Source: Brevundimonas bacteroides DSM 4726
Lineage (GTDB): Bacteria; Pseudomonadota; Alphaproteobacteria; Caulobacterales; Caulobacteraceae
Direction of reading: 5' to 3'
Length of the DNA stretch: 64,000 nt
Assembly (NCBI RefSeq): GCF_000701445.1
Contig: NZ_JNIX01000015.1
Coordinates: 62,001 to 126,000 of the forward strand
The notes under the pieces were generated by a model, which had not been told where the DNA came from, did no database searches, and was given only the letters and a program-made list of their open reading frames with translations. Positions 39,241 to 47,846 of this stretch are shown piece by piece. A program made the translations under genes and the position numbers. The first letter of the stretch is position 1; every line of letters begins with the position of its first letter.

Positions 39241-41847
39241 TCAGGCGAGATCGCCGATGGCGGCGTCCAGCAGCATGAAGGCCCGGCCCGTGTCCGTGGC
39301 CAGAACGGCCATGACGGCGGAGGCCCCGTCCGCGGCCTGCTGCGCCAGTCGAGCGGCCTGACCCCGCACGAACCGCTCGGCGTCGCCGCGCAGCTCCGGA
39401 TCGCTGATGACCCGGCGCGACACGCTGCGGACTGCGGCCGGGGCCACCCGACGCACAATCTGGCGCGCCCGGTCGGGATCGCGGCTGGCGAAGGCCTCCG
39501 CCGCCTCCTCCACCCGCGACCGGGGTAGAAGCGCGTTGGGATCGACCCCCATGCGCCGGATCGCAGCCGTGATCCGGTCGGCCAGAGCGCCCGCGTCTTC
39601 CGGCATCACCGGAGTATCCAGTTCTAGTGGTGCCTGCGGCCCGGAGTCATCGACCAGGTCGGCCCAGTCGAGCCGGTCAGCCGCGGGCAGTGCGGCGCGC
39701 GTGCCAGGGTCCTCGACGGTGGGGGCAAGGCGCAGTCGCCCGCGCAGACCAAATCCGCGCTCGCGTTCGGGCGCTGCCCTCTCGGTCTCGCGCGCGGTCG
39801 GCGCCGAAGGCGCCGCGACAGCCGGTGGCACGGGCTCCAGCGGCGGCTCGCGCCGCCGGATGGGTGCGGGATCGCCTGACACCACGCCCATCAGACGCAC
39901 GGCCTCGGTCAGCATGTCGTAGTTGCGCCGCACCCGCTCCTGGAAGCCCGCGTCCAGGGCCTCGGTATCCTCGGCGGCCTTGCGCGATGCCGCCGCCAGC
40001 GCCGCCAGACCGTCCTCGACTGTCACCCGAACGGCTTCGGCCCGCGCGCGGGTTTCCTCGGGCAGCCGGGCGGCGCGTTCGTCCAGATCGCCAATCGCGG
40101 CATCGACTTCGGCCAGGGCCTGGGTCATGCGGGCGAGCGTGGCCTGCAGCTTGTCGATCGCCTTCTGACCTGCCTCGTCCACCAGGTCGGTGGTTTCCAG
40201 CACGATCCGGCGCGCCCCCTCGACCCGAGCATCGGCGGCCTCGTCGGCTTTACGAGCGGCATCGAACAGTGCTTCTCCCAGCCGGTCGGCGTGAATCTGG
40301 GCCTGGGTCGTCGCATCCGTCGCGGTCTGGCGGCTTTGCTCGGCCGTGGCCTGCAGGATCGCCAGCGCTCGCCGCGTTTCCTCGATCAGGGTGTCACGCG
40401 CTTCGGCCGCCAGCGCCTCGAACTTGTCGAGCGAGACCTTGGTGGCGGCGTCAAAACCATCGGCCTCCCGCTGCGACAGGTCGACCAAGGCGCGGAACTG
40501 ATCCGTCGCCGCCTCCACCAGATCGCGAACGCTTTCGGACGCCTTGGTCGTCGTATCGCCCAGATCGGCCGTGACCGACCGCGCGGCCGACAGTTGTTCG
40601 GTAAGCTGGGCCCGCTGGCTCTCCACCTGCGCGGAGAAGTCCTCTTGATCGGTCCGCAGCGCATAGGCCGCCGTGACCAGCGCTGCCCGCTGCTGGCTCA
40701 GACCTTCCTCGACCGACTGGATCTGTTCCGCGACGCCGGTGCCGGCGTTCTCCAGCCTCAGCGTCTGGCGCGCCAGATCGTCGGCGGCCAGACGCGCCGC
40801 GTCCTGCGCCTCCGTCGCGGCGGCCGCCAGATCGGCGGCGCGCGCGGCCAGGGCGGCTTCCGCCTCCCTCAGCTGGGTTTGCGCCAGGTCAGAGGCATCG
40901 ACGATCAGACGGGACTGCTTCTCGACGGCGTCCAGCACCCCGGACGCCTGCTTGTCCAGACGGCCGCCCAGCGTCGCCATCTCCTCGCGTTCCTTGCCCA
41001 GCTGTTCGGTCAGGCGGCGCGCCGTGCGGCTAGCCACCTCGGCCGCGTCGTTCAGACGCTGCGTCTCGGACGCGAGAGCTTCGCGCAACAGGGCCATGTC
41101 GTTGCGCGCCCGCTCGGCCGCCAGCGCCGCTTGGTCGATGTCGTTCCTCAGCGTCGCCAGCACCTCGCCGGTCTGCTGGGCCGCCAGCGCCGTGGGGGCC
41201 ACCAGCGCCTCGGCCAGATCGCGAGCACGCCGCGTTTCCGCCGCCAATCCCGTGCCTTGTCGCACCGCGTGGGCCAGCATCACCGCCAGCCCCGCCGGGG
41301 CGAGCGCGATCAGGGCATAGAGCGCCAGACGCAGCGGATCGAGCGTGACATCGCCCGCCCCGATCTCATACGCCGCCCAAGACGCCACCCCGCCGATCCA
41401 CAAGGCCGCGGCGACGCCCGCGATCAGATAGGTCCGACCCGACGAAGGCGGCGCGACATTGGACTTCACCGTCAACGGCGCCGGCGACGGCGCAGTCCCC
41501 CGCATCGCAGGCGGGGCGTCGGCGCTTGTGGCGAAGGTGATCGGCTGGGGCGCGGGTTCCGGTTCGGCGGTCGCGACCGCAACGTCCGATAGGGTGGCGG
41601 GCTGCGGTTCAGGCGCGGGCGGCGGAGCGAGCGCGGCCTCCTGATCCAGTCGCTGTTGCTCCAGCAGGCGACGGCGGCGGCGCTCGGACATGGGGCGCAG
41701 CCCATCCATCGCGGGAACCTCGACCGGTCTGTCCCCGCCGTGCGTGTCCACAGACGGCTCTGACCCGGCGTCCGCCCGCTCCGGCGCAGCCTCGGCTTCG
41801 GGCGTGGGGTCGGTCAGGGTCAGGGGCGGCCGATGACGGGACTTCAT
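39241..41847 (-). CDS. tipN: TipN-like polarity protein
   Basis: An 868-residue protein with the layout of Caulobacter TipN, the new-pole marker: a disordered Pro/Ala/acidic N-terminus with an RRRRR patch (residues 56-60), two close transmembrane helices (about 140-160 and 172-194), a long coiled coil (about 200-660, many ERARNDMALL-, QLREAEAALA-type heptads), a proline-rich linker and a C-terminal globular part with IRRMGVDPNALL. TipN links polarity to flagellum placement and parABS segregation. Assignment rests on architecture and size. Confidence 0.75.
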   Translation of the reverse strand: MKSRHRPPLTLTDPTPEAEAAPERADAGSEPSVDTHGGDRPVEVPAMDGLRPMSERRRRRLLEQQRLDQEAALAPPPAPEPQPATLSDVAVATAEPEPAPQPITFATSADAPPAMRGTAPSPAPLTVKSNVAPPSSGRTYLIAGVAAALWIGGVASWAAYEIGAGDVTLDPLRLALYALIALAPAGLAVMLAHAVRQGTGLAAETRRARDLAEALVAPTALAAQQTGEVLATLRNDIDQAALAAERARNDMALLREALASETQRLNDAAEVASRTARRLTEQLGKEREEMATLGGRLDKQASGVLDAVEKQSRLIVDASDLAQTQLREAEAALAARAADLAAAATEAQDAARLAADDLARQTLRLENAGTGVAEQIQSVEEGLSQQRAALVTAAYALRTDQEDFSAQVESQRAQLTEQLSAARSVTADLGDTTTKASESVRDLVEAATDQFRALVDLSQREADGFDAATKVSLDKFEALAAEARDTLIEETRRALAILQATAEQSRQTATDATTQAQIHADRLGEALFDAARKADEAADARVEGARRIVLETTDLVDEAGQKAIDKLQATLARMTQALAEVDAAIGDLDERAARLPEETRARAEAVRVTVEDGLAALAAASRKAAEDTEALDAGFQERVRRNYDMLTEAVRLMGVVSGDPAPIRRREPPLEPVPPAVAAPSAPTARETERAAPERERGFGLRGRLRLAPTVEDPGTRAALPAADRLDWADLVDDSGPQAPLELDTPVMPEDAGALADRITAAIRRMGVDPNALLPRSRVEEAAEAFASRDPDRARQIVRRVAPAAVRSVSRRVISDPELRGDAERFVRGQAARLAQQAADGASAVMAVLATDTGRAFMLLDAAIGDLA

Positions 41848-41956
41848 GGGAGGCGGTTTCTCGGGTGGGCAAACGCCAGTCGTGTGCGAGGGCCGGACCC
41901 TAGCGACTAAGCCCCTGTCCCGGAAGGCTTCGGGTACGATTCAGAGGGGAGGAAAA

Positions 41957-42136
41957 TCAGCAGTCGCGGGGCGCGTCGGCCGGCGCGGCGACCGAGGTAG
42001 AAGGTGCGCAGTCGACCACGCGGCGGACTTCCGGCTGGGGCTCGGCGGGCCGATCCAACGACACCCCGAACTGCGCCAGGGCGGCCGTGGCCAGCATGAC
42101 GATGAAGCCGGCAAGCAGTTCGATCAGCGCCTGCAC
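41957..42136 (-). CDS. Small single-helix membrane protein
   Basis: A 59-residue reading frame from GTG 42136, with GGGGGAG 8 bases before it. One hydrophobic helix near residues 2-22 (ALIELLAGFIVMLATAALA) is followed by a polar tail with two cysteines (VVDCAPS and the final RDC). GC-rich third positions look like a true gene. It lies 109 bases upstream of tipN on the same strand, so it could share its operon. No family recognised. Confidence 0.5.
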   Translation of the reverse strand: MQALIELLAGFIVMLATAALAQFGVSLDRPAEPQPEVRRVVDCAPSTSVAAPADAPRDC

Positions 42137-42305
42137 GTGTTCATCTCCCCCAGGACGGCGGCCCTGATACCCGATTTCGGCGAACCGGACAATGCAGGGT
42201 GGTCGCGCGGCGTTGACCCGACCCGGACCGCGTGGAACGGATAAGCTTCCCGCGCGTCTTCACGCGACCGGGCATCTCCGCTCAGGATCAGGGAGACGCC
42301 ACAGC

Positions 42306-43775
42306 ATGTACCAGGAGGCCGATCACCGACCGGCCCTCGACGCCGCGAGCGTGCTGACCCCCGGTGACACGTGCTGGCGCGTGCCGCGCGCCACCCGCTT
42401 CGCCGTCCTGATGGAGAACGAGGCCTACTTCGACGCCCTGGCCTCGGCCTTGTCGAAGGCCCGGCGGTCGGTCGTGATCCTGGGCTGGCAGTTCGATCCG
42501 CGCACCCGTCTGGATCCCGAGACTCGCCCCGGCGACCGCCAGGCTGAGATCGGCCACCAGCTCCGCATGATGGTCAAGACGCGGCCCGAGCTGGATGTCC
42601 GCCTGCTGATCTGGAAATCGCCGCTGCTGATCGCCGCGTCGCAGGGCTTCTACCCGCACCGCGCCCAGGGCTGGTTCAGGAAGCGCATGGTCGAGTTCCG
42701 GCTGGACCAGCCCGGCCCGCTCGGAGCCTGTCACCACCAGAAGGTCGTGGTCATCGACGACGCCGTGGCCTTCTGCGGGGGAGGGGACATCTCGACCGAC
42801 CGCTGGGATTCGGAGGCCCACCGCGACGACGACCTGCGCCGCGCCCAGCCCTCCGGCGCGATCTCGCCGCCCAGACACGAGACCATGTGCGTCATGGACG
42901 GCCCGGCCGCGCGCGCGCTAGGCGATCTGGCCCGCGAACGCTGGTTCAAGGCCACCTGGGAGCGGACCCTGCCCGACCCGGACGGCTTCGACCCCTGGCC
43001 CGACGGCGTGGAACCCGACCTCCACGACGTTCCCGTCGCCATCGCCCGCACCGAGCCCGCTCACGGCGGCCGCGCCGAGGTGCGCGAAAATGAACGGCTG
43101 CACGTCGAGGCCATCCGCCAAGCGAAGCGTCTGATCTACATGGAGAACCAGTATTTTACCTCGCCCGTCATCGCCGCCGCCCTGGCCGAGCGGCTGGCGG
43201 AGCCGGACGGGCCGGAGGTCGTCCTGGTCTCGACCGGCCGCAGCCCCAGCTGGTTCGACAGCATGACCATGGACACGGCCCGCGCTGAGGTCTTGTTCCG
43301 GCTGGAGAGCGCTGACCGCCACGACCGCTTCTTCGCCTTCAGCCCCAATACAGCCGGCGGCGAGCGCATCATCGTCCACGCCAAGGTGACGATCGTCGAC
43401 GACCGCATCCTGCGGATCGGCTCGACCAACCTCAACAACCGGTCGCTGGGCATGGACACGGAGTGCGACGTCGCCGTCGCGCCGGAGGACGCGACCGGCT
43501 GGGACGCCCTTCGTCGCTTCCGCCACCGAACCATTGCCCACTTCATCGGCGTGACCGGAGACGAATTCGCCGCCGCCGAGGCCGTGCTCGGCTCGACCGG
43601 CAAGGCTATGCGTCAGTTCGACACCGGCCGCCTGACCCCGCTCGGAGCCACGCCGCCCTCCGTGATCCAACGCACCGTCGCCGAGTTCCAGATCGGCGAT
43701 CCCGTCTCGCCCGCCGACGCCTGGCGTCCGTGGAAGCGGCGAAACCGCTCCCAGCGGCCTCAGCTCCCGGCCTGA
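42306..43775 (+). CDS. Phospholipase D-like / cardiolipin synthase-like protein
   Basis: PLD-superfamily enzyme of 489 residues with two HKD motifs: HHQKVVVIDD (around residue 145) and HAKVTIVDDRILRIGSTNLNNRS (around 360), both with intact His, Lys and Asp. The N-terminal ENEAYFDALASALSKARRSVVILGWQFD leads into the first domain. It lacks transmembrane helices, unlike ClsA, so it is closer to ClsB or eukaryote-type PLD. Start ATG 42306 has AGGGAGA upstream. Lipid substrate not determined. 3' end overlaps the next gene by 16 bases. Confidence 0.9.
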   Translation: MYQEADHRPALDAASVLTPGDTCWRVPRATRFAVLMENEAYFDALASALSKARRSVVILGWQFDPRTRLDPETRPGDRQAEIGHQLRMMVKTRPELDVRLLIWKSPLLIAASQGFYPHRAQGWFRKRMVEFRLDQPGPLGACHHQKVVVIDDAVAFCGGGDISTDRWDSEAHRDDDLRRAQPSGAISPPRHETMCVMDGPAARALGDLARERWFKATWERTLPDPDGFDPWPDGVEPDLHDVPVAIARTEPAHGGRAEVRENERLHVEAIRQAKRLIYMENQYFTSPVIAAALAERLAEPDGPEVVLVSTGRSPSWFDSMTMDTARAEVLFRLESADRHDRFFAFSPNTAGGERIIVHAKVTIVDDRILRIGSTNLNNRSLGMDTECDVAVAPEDATGWDALRRFRHRTIAHFIGVTGDEFAAAEAVLGSTGKAMRQFDTGRLTPLGATPPSVIQRTVAEFQIGDPVSPADAWRPWKRRNRSQRPQLPA

Positions 43776-44497
43776 ACCTCGAAATCCACCACCAGCGGCA
43801 GGTGATCCGACGCCATCCGCGACAGGGGCGAGAAGGGGGCCTTCACGCCCGTGATCCGCACGTCCGGCGTGACGAACACATGGTCGATCCGGATGGCCGG
43901 AAAGCCGGACGGAAAGGTCTTCACCGACGGCCGCAGCCCCAGCTGGCGCTGGCAGTCGGCCAGTCTGCGCGCGATGGTCTGATAGGGCCGCGTCATCGAC
44001 GTCGCATTGAAATCGCCCGCCAGCAGCGTCGGCCCCACGCACTCCGGATGGCCGACCCAGTCCTTGCCGACCAGCGCCGCCGCCTGAAGCCTCTGTTCGC
44101 GCGGAACGAGGCCCAGGTGGGTGTTGATGACGTTCAGTTCGACGCCCTCGATCTCCACCTTGACCCACAGCGCCCCGCGCGGCTCCAGCCCCGGAATGCC
44201 CTGCACGGTCGGCAATGCCCCCACCCGGATCAGCCGCTCGGGCCAGCGTGTCAGGATCGCATCGCCATACTCTTCCGCCTCGATGCGCATGGCGGCGTGA
44301 AACCGCACCGCCATCGACAGCCGATCCGCGATCGCCTTGGCCTGATCCACGCCGCCCGTGCGGGCCCGACCGACGTCCAACTCCTGCAGGCAGACGATGT
44401 CCGGCTCATGTTCTGCGATGACGGCCGCGATGCGCTCGACGTCCAGCCGCCGATCCACGCCGACGCAGCGATGCACATTGTAGGTGAGGAGGCGCAC
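43760..44497 (-). CDS. Endonuclease/exonuclease/phosphatase family protein
   Basis: DNase I-fold hydrolase of 245 residues with the metal-site Asn (TYNVHRC), Glu (CLQELDV), GDFNATS and SDHLPLV motifs. NTHLGLVPREQ carries the catalytic His. This group includes phospholipid-related phosphatases and nucleases, and a pairing with a PLD enzyme (convergent, 16-base overlap) is often seen in Proteobacteria. No signal peptide. Reaction not settled by sequence. Confidence 0.9.
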   Translation of the reverse strand: MRLLTYNVHRCVGVDRRLDVERIAAVIAEHEPDIVCLQELDVGRARTGGVDQAKAIADRLSMAVRFHAAMRIEAEEYGDAILTRWPERLIRVGALPTVQGIPGLEPRGALWVKVEIEGVELNVINTHLGLVPREQRLQAAALVGKDWVGHPECVGPTLLAGDFNATSMTRPYQTIARRLADCQRQLGLRPSVKTFPSGFPAIRIDHVFVTPDVRITGVKAPFSPLSRMASDHLPLVVDFEVQAGS

Positions 44498-44545
44498 GGC
44501 CGGATGGGCTAAGCCATTTGCCGCCGCTTGGCGACCCGACCGGCC

Positions 44546-45238
44546 TCAGATTTCCACCAGCCGGTCGGCAATTTCGTTCGGATTGCGCGGGCGTGGCGGG
44601 AAATGCTCCGCCAGAACGCCACCCACGAGGCCGATCGCTGCCTCAAAGCCGTTCGCCGGTCGATCAGAGCGCAGCCCGTCGGTCAGAGCTTCCACCGCCT
44701 CGGCCCAGACCGACTGGTCGACGCGGGAATGGATGCCGCTGTCGGCGATGACCTCGACCTGATGGTCGCCCAGGGCCGCGAAGATCAGCACGCCCGTGCG
44801 CTCCTCGGTGACGTGCAGGCCGTGGGCCAGGAACTGATGTAACGCCGCCTTTCTCACCCGCGCCCGACGCACAGCCCGGGGAGTTGTCAGCCGACGCAAG
44901 GTCGGCAGGCGCACGGCGGCATAGACGAACAGGAAGACCGCCGCCTGAACAAGGGCATAGGCCGCCAGCGACTGGCTGGTCTCCGTCACGCGCCCGGCCA
45001 GATGCGCCGCGTCCCATCCCGCAGAGATTCCGGGAATCCACGAGGCCTCGAAGCCAAACGGAATCAGCGCCAAGGGAAGGACGAAGGCCGCGCCTGCAGC
45101 CCACAGAAGGCTCACGTCCCGATATGTCGAGACCTCCCGCGCCAGAACGCAGAAAATCTCGCCCGCTGTGTCCGCCTCGGCGGCCTGAATGGCGGCCGCG
45201 ATCCGGGCATGGTCGGCCTGAGAGATGCGCTTCACCAT
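44546..45238 (-). CDS. TPM-domain membrane protein (second TPM gene)
   Basis: A 230-residue protein: cytosolic N-terminal part (QADHARIAAAIQAAEADTAGEIFCVLAR), two helices (about residues 44-62 and 92-112), and a C-terminal TPM-like domain (VRKAALHQFLAHGLHVTEERTGVLIFAALGDHQVEVIADSGI). This is the DUF2207-free 'TPM_phosphatase' group that follows YgcG. ATG 45238 overlaps the end of the YgcG-type gene by 7 bases. Role unknown, likely acting with it in envelope stress. Confidence 0.82.
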   Translation of the reverse strand: MVKRISQADHARIAAAIQAAEADTAGEIFCVLAREVSTYRDVSLLWAAGAAFVLPLALIPFGFEASWIPGISAGWDAAHLAGRVTETSQSLAAYALVQAAVFLFVYAAVRLPTLRRLTTPRAVRRARVRKAALHQFLAHGLHVTEERTGVLIFAALGDHQVEVIADSGIHSRVDQSVWAEAVEALTDGLRSDRPANGFEAAIGLVGGVLAEHFPPRPRNPNEIADRLVEI

Positions 45239-46062
45239 CCGCCTGACGCGCCTCCGCCGCCGAAACTCCCGCCGCCGCCGGAAAAGCCGCCGAAACCGCC
45301 TCCGCCCCAGTCCGACCCACCACTGGACCGGTTCCGGTTCGCGCTTCCGAGCACCTCGGCCGCCGTCCACACCAGAACGGGATCGACGCCATTGCGGCGA
45401 CGTCTATGGCGTCCCCCGCCGCCGACCGCTCTCATGATATTGATGAACAGAAACAGGAAGATCAGGGTGATGATGACCGCCGGATAGGCAGGCAGCTCAG
45501 GGTCCGTCGGCTCTGCCGCCGCCGCGCGCGCCTGCGCTTCGGCCGGATCGAGCCTCAGCTGGGCGTCGATCGCGTCGACCCCGGCAGTGATGCCGCGCTC
45601 GAACCCGCCCTCACGGAAGGGCGGCAAGATCTGGGACTGGATGATCTGGTTGGACAAGGCATCCGTCAGGATGGGCTCCAGGCCATAGCCTACCTCGATC
45701 CTGACCTTGCGCTCATTGGGCGCGATGATCAGCAGGACGCCGTTGTCCTCGCCCTCCTGGCCGATGCCCCAGGCCCGGCCGAGCTGATAGCCGTAGTCCT
45801 CGATCTCGAGATCCTGAAGGCTGTCGACGGTGACGACGACCAACTGGTCGCTGGTCTCAGCCTCCAGCGCCTCCAGCTTGGCGGTGATCTCCGCTTCCTT
45901 CGCCTCCGACAGCAGCCGCGCCTGATCGACGACGCGGCCGCTCAGTGATGGGAAGGACGGTTGTGCTACCGCGCCGCCTGCGAACGTCAGGACTGACGCG
46001 AGGCAGAGGAGGACGATGACCCAGACAGCCCGGGTCGTGCGGATCCCGGAGATGAGTGTCAC
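45232..46062 (-). CDS. YgcG-type TPM-domain protein
   Basis: A 276-residue membrane protein: signal peptide (to GGAVAQ), a periplasmic TPM domain (residues 38-175, with LSGRVVDQARLLS and DNGVLLIIAPNERKVRIEVGYGLE), one transmembrane helix (~197-212), then a short basic segment and a Gly/Ser/Phe-rich tail (GGGGFGGFSGGGG). It begins at GTG 46062 inside the lemA stop. lemA-ygcG gene pairs are common and the proteins are thought to work together. Confidence 0.9.
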   Translation of the reverse strand: MTLISGIRTTRAVWVIVLLCLASVLTFAGGAVAQPSFPSLSGRVVDQARLLSEAKEAEITAKLEALEAETSDQLVVVTVDSLQDLEIEDYGYQLGRAWGIGQEGEDNGVLLIIAPNERKVRIEVGYGLEPILTDALSNQIIQSQILPPFREGGFERGITAGVDAIDAQLRLDPAEAQARAAAAEPTDPELPAYPAVIITLIFLFLFINIMRAVGGGGRHRRRRNGVDPVLVWTAAEVLGSANRNRSSGGSDWGGGGFGGFSGGGGSFGGGGASGGW

Positions 46063-46748
46063 TGGGCGGGAGGCGTCGATCCGGGCGCGACGGAGGCCGC
46101 GGCCCCGCCGGGCGCGGCGTTTCCGGCCGGGGCGGGCGCGCCGTTCAGATTGAATTCGACACGCGGCGCCGACTGCGCCTCGTCGGTGGCGTTGAACAGC
46201 TGCATCGGCTCCTCGCCCGAGAACACGGTGTTGGCCCAGATCACCGTCGGGAAAGTCCGCAGACTGGTGTTGTAGTCGCGAACGGCCTCGTTGTAGTCGC
46301 GCCGCGCGATAGTGATGCGGTTCTCCGTGCCTTCCAGCTGCGACTGCAGGTTCAGGAAGTTCTCATTGGCCCGCAGCTGCGGATAGGCCTCGACCAGAAC
46401 GCCCAGCGAGCGCACGCCCGCCGTGACCCGGCCCTGCGCGTTCACGAAAGCCTGCACGGCCGCCGGATCGCTAAGTTGCTCTGTTGTCAGCGGCGTGGAG
46501 ACCGCGGCGTTCCGCGCTTCGATCACTTCGGTCAGGGTTGTGCGCTCCTGGATGCCGGCGGCCTGAACCGTGGCGACCAGGTTGGGGATCAGGTCGGCGC
46601 GACGCTGGTATTGGCTCTGCACATCGGCCCAGGCGGCCTCGGCCCGCTCCTGCTTGGTCGGAATGTCGTTGTAGCCACAGGCGGCCACACCCTGGCCGAG
46701 CGCCAGGACTCCCAGGGTGACGACGAGACGATGCGGACCGCGAGCCAT
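46059..46748 (-). CDS. lemA: LemA family protein
   Basis: A 229-residue LemA-type lipoprotein: signal with lipobox VAAC (Cys24) rather than the usual anchor helix, then the helical bundle with RRADLIPNLVATVQ, the family core NENFLNLQSQLEGTENRITIARRDYNEAV and TFPTVIWAN, followed by an Ala/Pro tail. ATG 46748 begins the signal. First gene of lemA-ygcG-TPM, all overlapping. Role in the envelope is known only broadly. Confidence 0.92.
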   Translation of the reverse strand: MARGPHRLVVTLGVLALGQGVAACGYNDIPTKQERAEAAWADVQSQYQRRADLIPNLVATVQAAGIQERTTLTEVIEARNAAVSTPLTTEQLSDPAAVQAFVNAQGRVTAGVRSLGVLVEAYPQLRANENFLNLQSQLEGTENRITIARRDYNEAVRDYNTSLRTFPTVIWANTVFSGEEPMQLFNATDEAQSAPRVEFNLNGAPAPAGNAAPGGAAASVAPGSTPPAQ

Positions 46749-46825
46749 GAACACCCCCTTGATCAGTCCCAGCCGGACATGACGCGGACTATCATCACAA
46801 GATGACGGCTCTTCAAGCGCCGTGA

Positions 46826-47749
46826 TCAGCCCGCCAGCGTCTCTGGCTCCACCCCGGCCGCACGGCAGGCTGCGGTATAGGTGTTGGCCAGCAGGCAGGC
46901 GATCGTCATGGGCCCGACGCCGCCCGGCACAGGCGTGATCGCCCCGGCCATCTCGACCGCCTCGGCAAGGGCCACGTCCCCGACCACGCGGGTCTTGCCC
47001 TCCGCCGCCTTGACCGGGTCGGCCGACGGGACGCGGTTGATGCCGACGTCGATCACCGTAGCGCCCGGCTTGATCCAGTCGCCCCGGATCATCTCCGGTC
47101 GGCCGGCCGCAGCCACGAGGATGTCCGCCGCGCGGCACAAGGCGGGCAGGTCCCGGCTACGCGAGTGAGCCACGGTCACCGTGCAGTTTTCGGCCAGCAG
47201 CAACTGCGCCATCGGCTTGCCGACGATATTGGACCGCCCGACGATCACGGCGTTCAGCCCCGACAGTTCGCTCAGCGCCTCCTTCAGCAGCATCACCGAC
47301 CCGAGCGGCGTGCAGGGAACCAGCCCCGGCAGCCCGACCGCCAGCCGCCCGGCGTTGACGACATGGAACCCGTCCACGTCCTTGTCCGGATCGATCGCCC
47401 CCAGCACGGCCGCCGAATCGATATGGATGGGCAGAGGCAACTGCACCAGAATCCCGTGGATGCCCGCATCGGCGTTCAGCTGCGCGATCAGCGCCAGCAA
47501 CTCTGCCTGCGTGGTCGTTTCGGCCAGTCGATGGGTGTCCGACCGCATGCCCGCTCGGGCGGTCGTCTCGCCCTTGTTGCGGACATAGATCTGGCTGGCG
47601 GGGTCCTCGCCGACGATGACGACAGCGAGCCCGGGCTTGATGCCGTGAGCGGCTTCCAATCGTGCCGCCGCCGCCGCGACCCGTTCCACCAGACCGGCAG
47701 CAAAGGCTTTGCCGTCGATCAGCCTCGCGCGCACGTCATCATGGGCCAC
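46826..47749 (-). CDS. folD: Methylenetetrahydrofolate dehydrogenase/cyclohydrolase
   Basis: Bifunctional FolD, NADP-linked oxidation of methylene-THF and hydrolysis to formyl-THF, 307 residues. Catalytic Lys59 is in [15 protein letters not shown] (Tyr55, Lys59), the QLPLP loop is present, and the cofactor site is [18 protein letters not shown] with the SRS following. The closing [11 protein letters not shown] motif is intact. It lies 77 bases upstream of lemA on the same strand. Confidence 0.97.
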   Translation of the reverse strand: MAHDDVRARLIDGKAFAAGLVERVAAAAARLEAAHGIKPGLAVVIVGEDPASQIYVRNKGETTARAGMRSDTHRLAETTTQAELLALIAQLNADAGIHGILVQLPLPIHIDSAAVLGAIDPDKDVDGFHVVNAGRLAVGLPGLVPCTPLGSVMLLKEALSELSGLNAVIVGRSNIVGKPMAQLLLAENCTVTVAHSRSRDLPALCRAADILVAAAGRPEMIRGDWIKPGATVIDVGINRVPSADPVKAAEGKTRVVGDVALAEAVEMAGAITPVPGGVGPMTIACLLANTYTAACRAAGVEPETLAG

Positions 47750-47846
47750 GGAGGGGCTCCCGTCTCGTCAGAATCCGAAGGGTCGCGGGCGATTTACAGC
47801 CGTCACGGATCGGCGTCTATGTTGGCCACGCACAACGGGGGAAACC

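Noticed and set aside
39241..41847. TipN-like gene as a methyl-accepting chemotaxis or SMC protein
   Set aside because: It has two adjacent N-terminal helices and coiled coil but no signalling hairpin, HAMP or Walker motifs.
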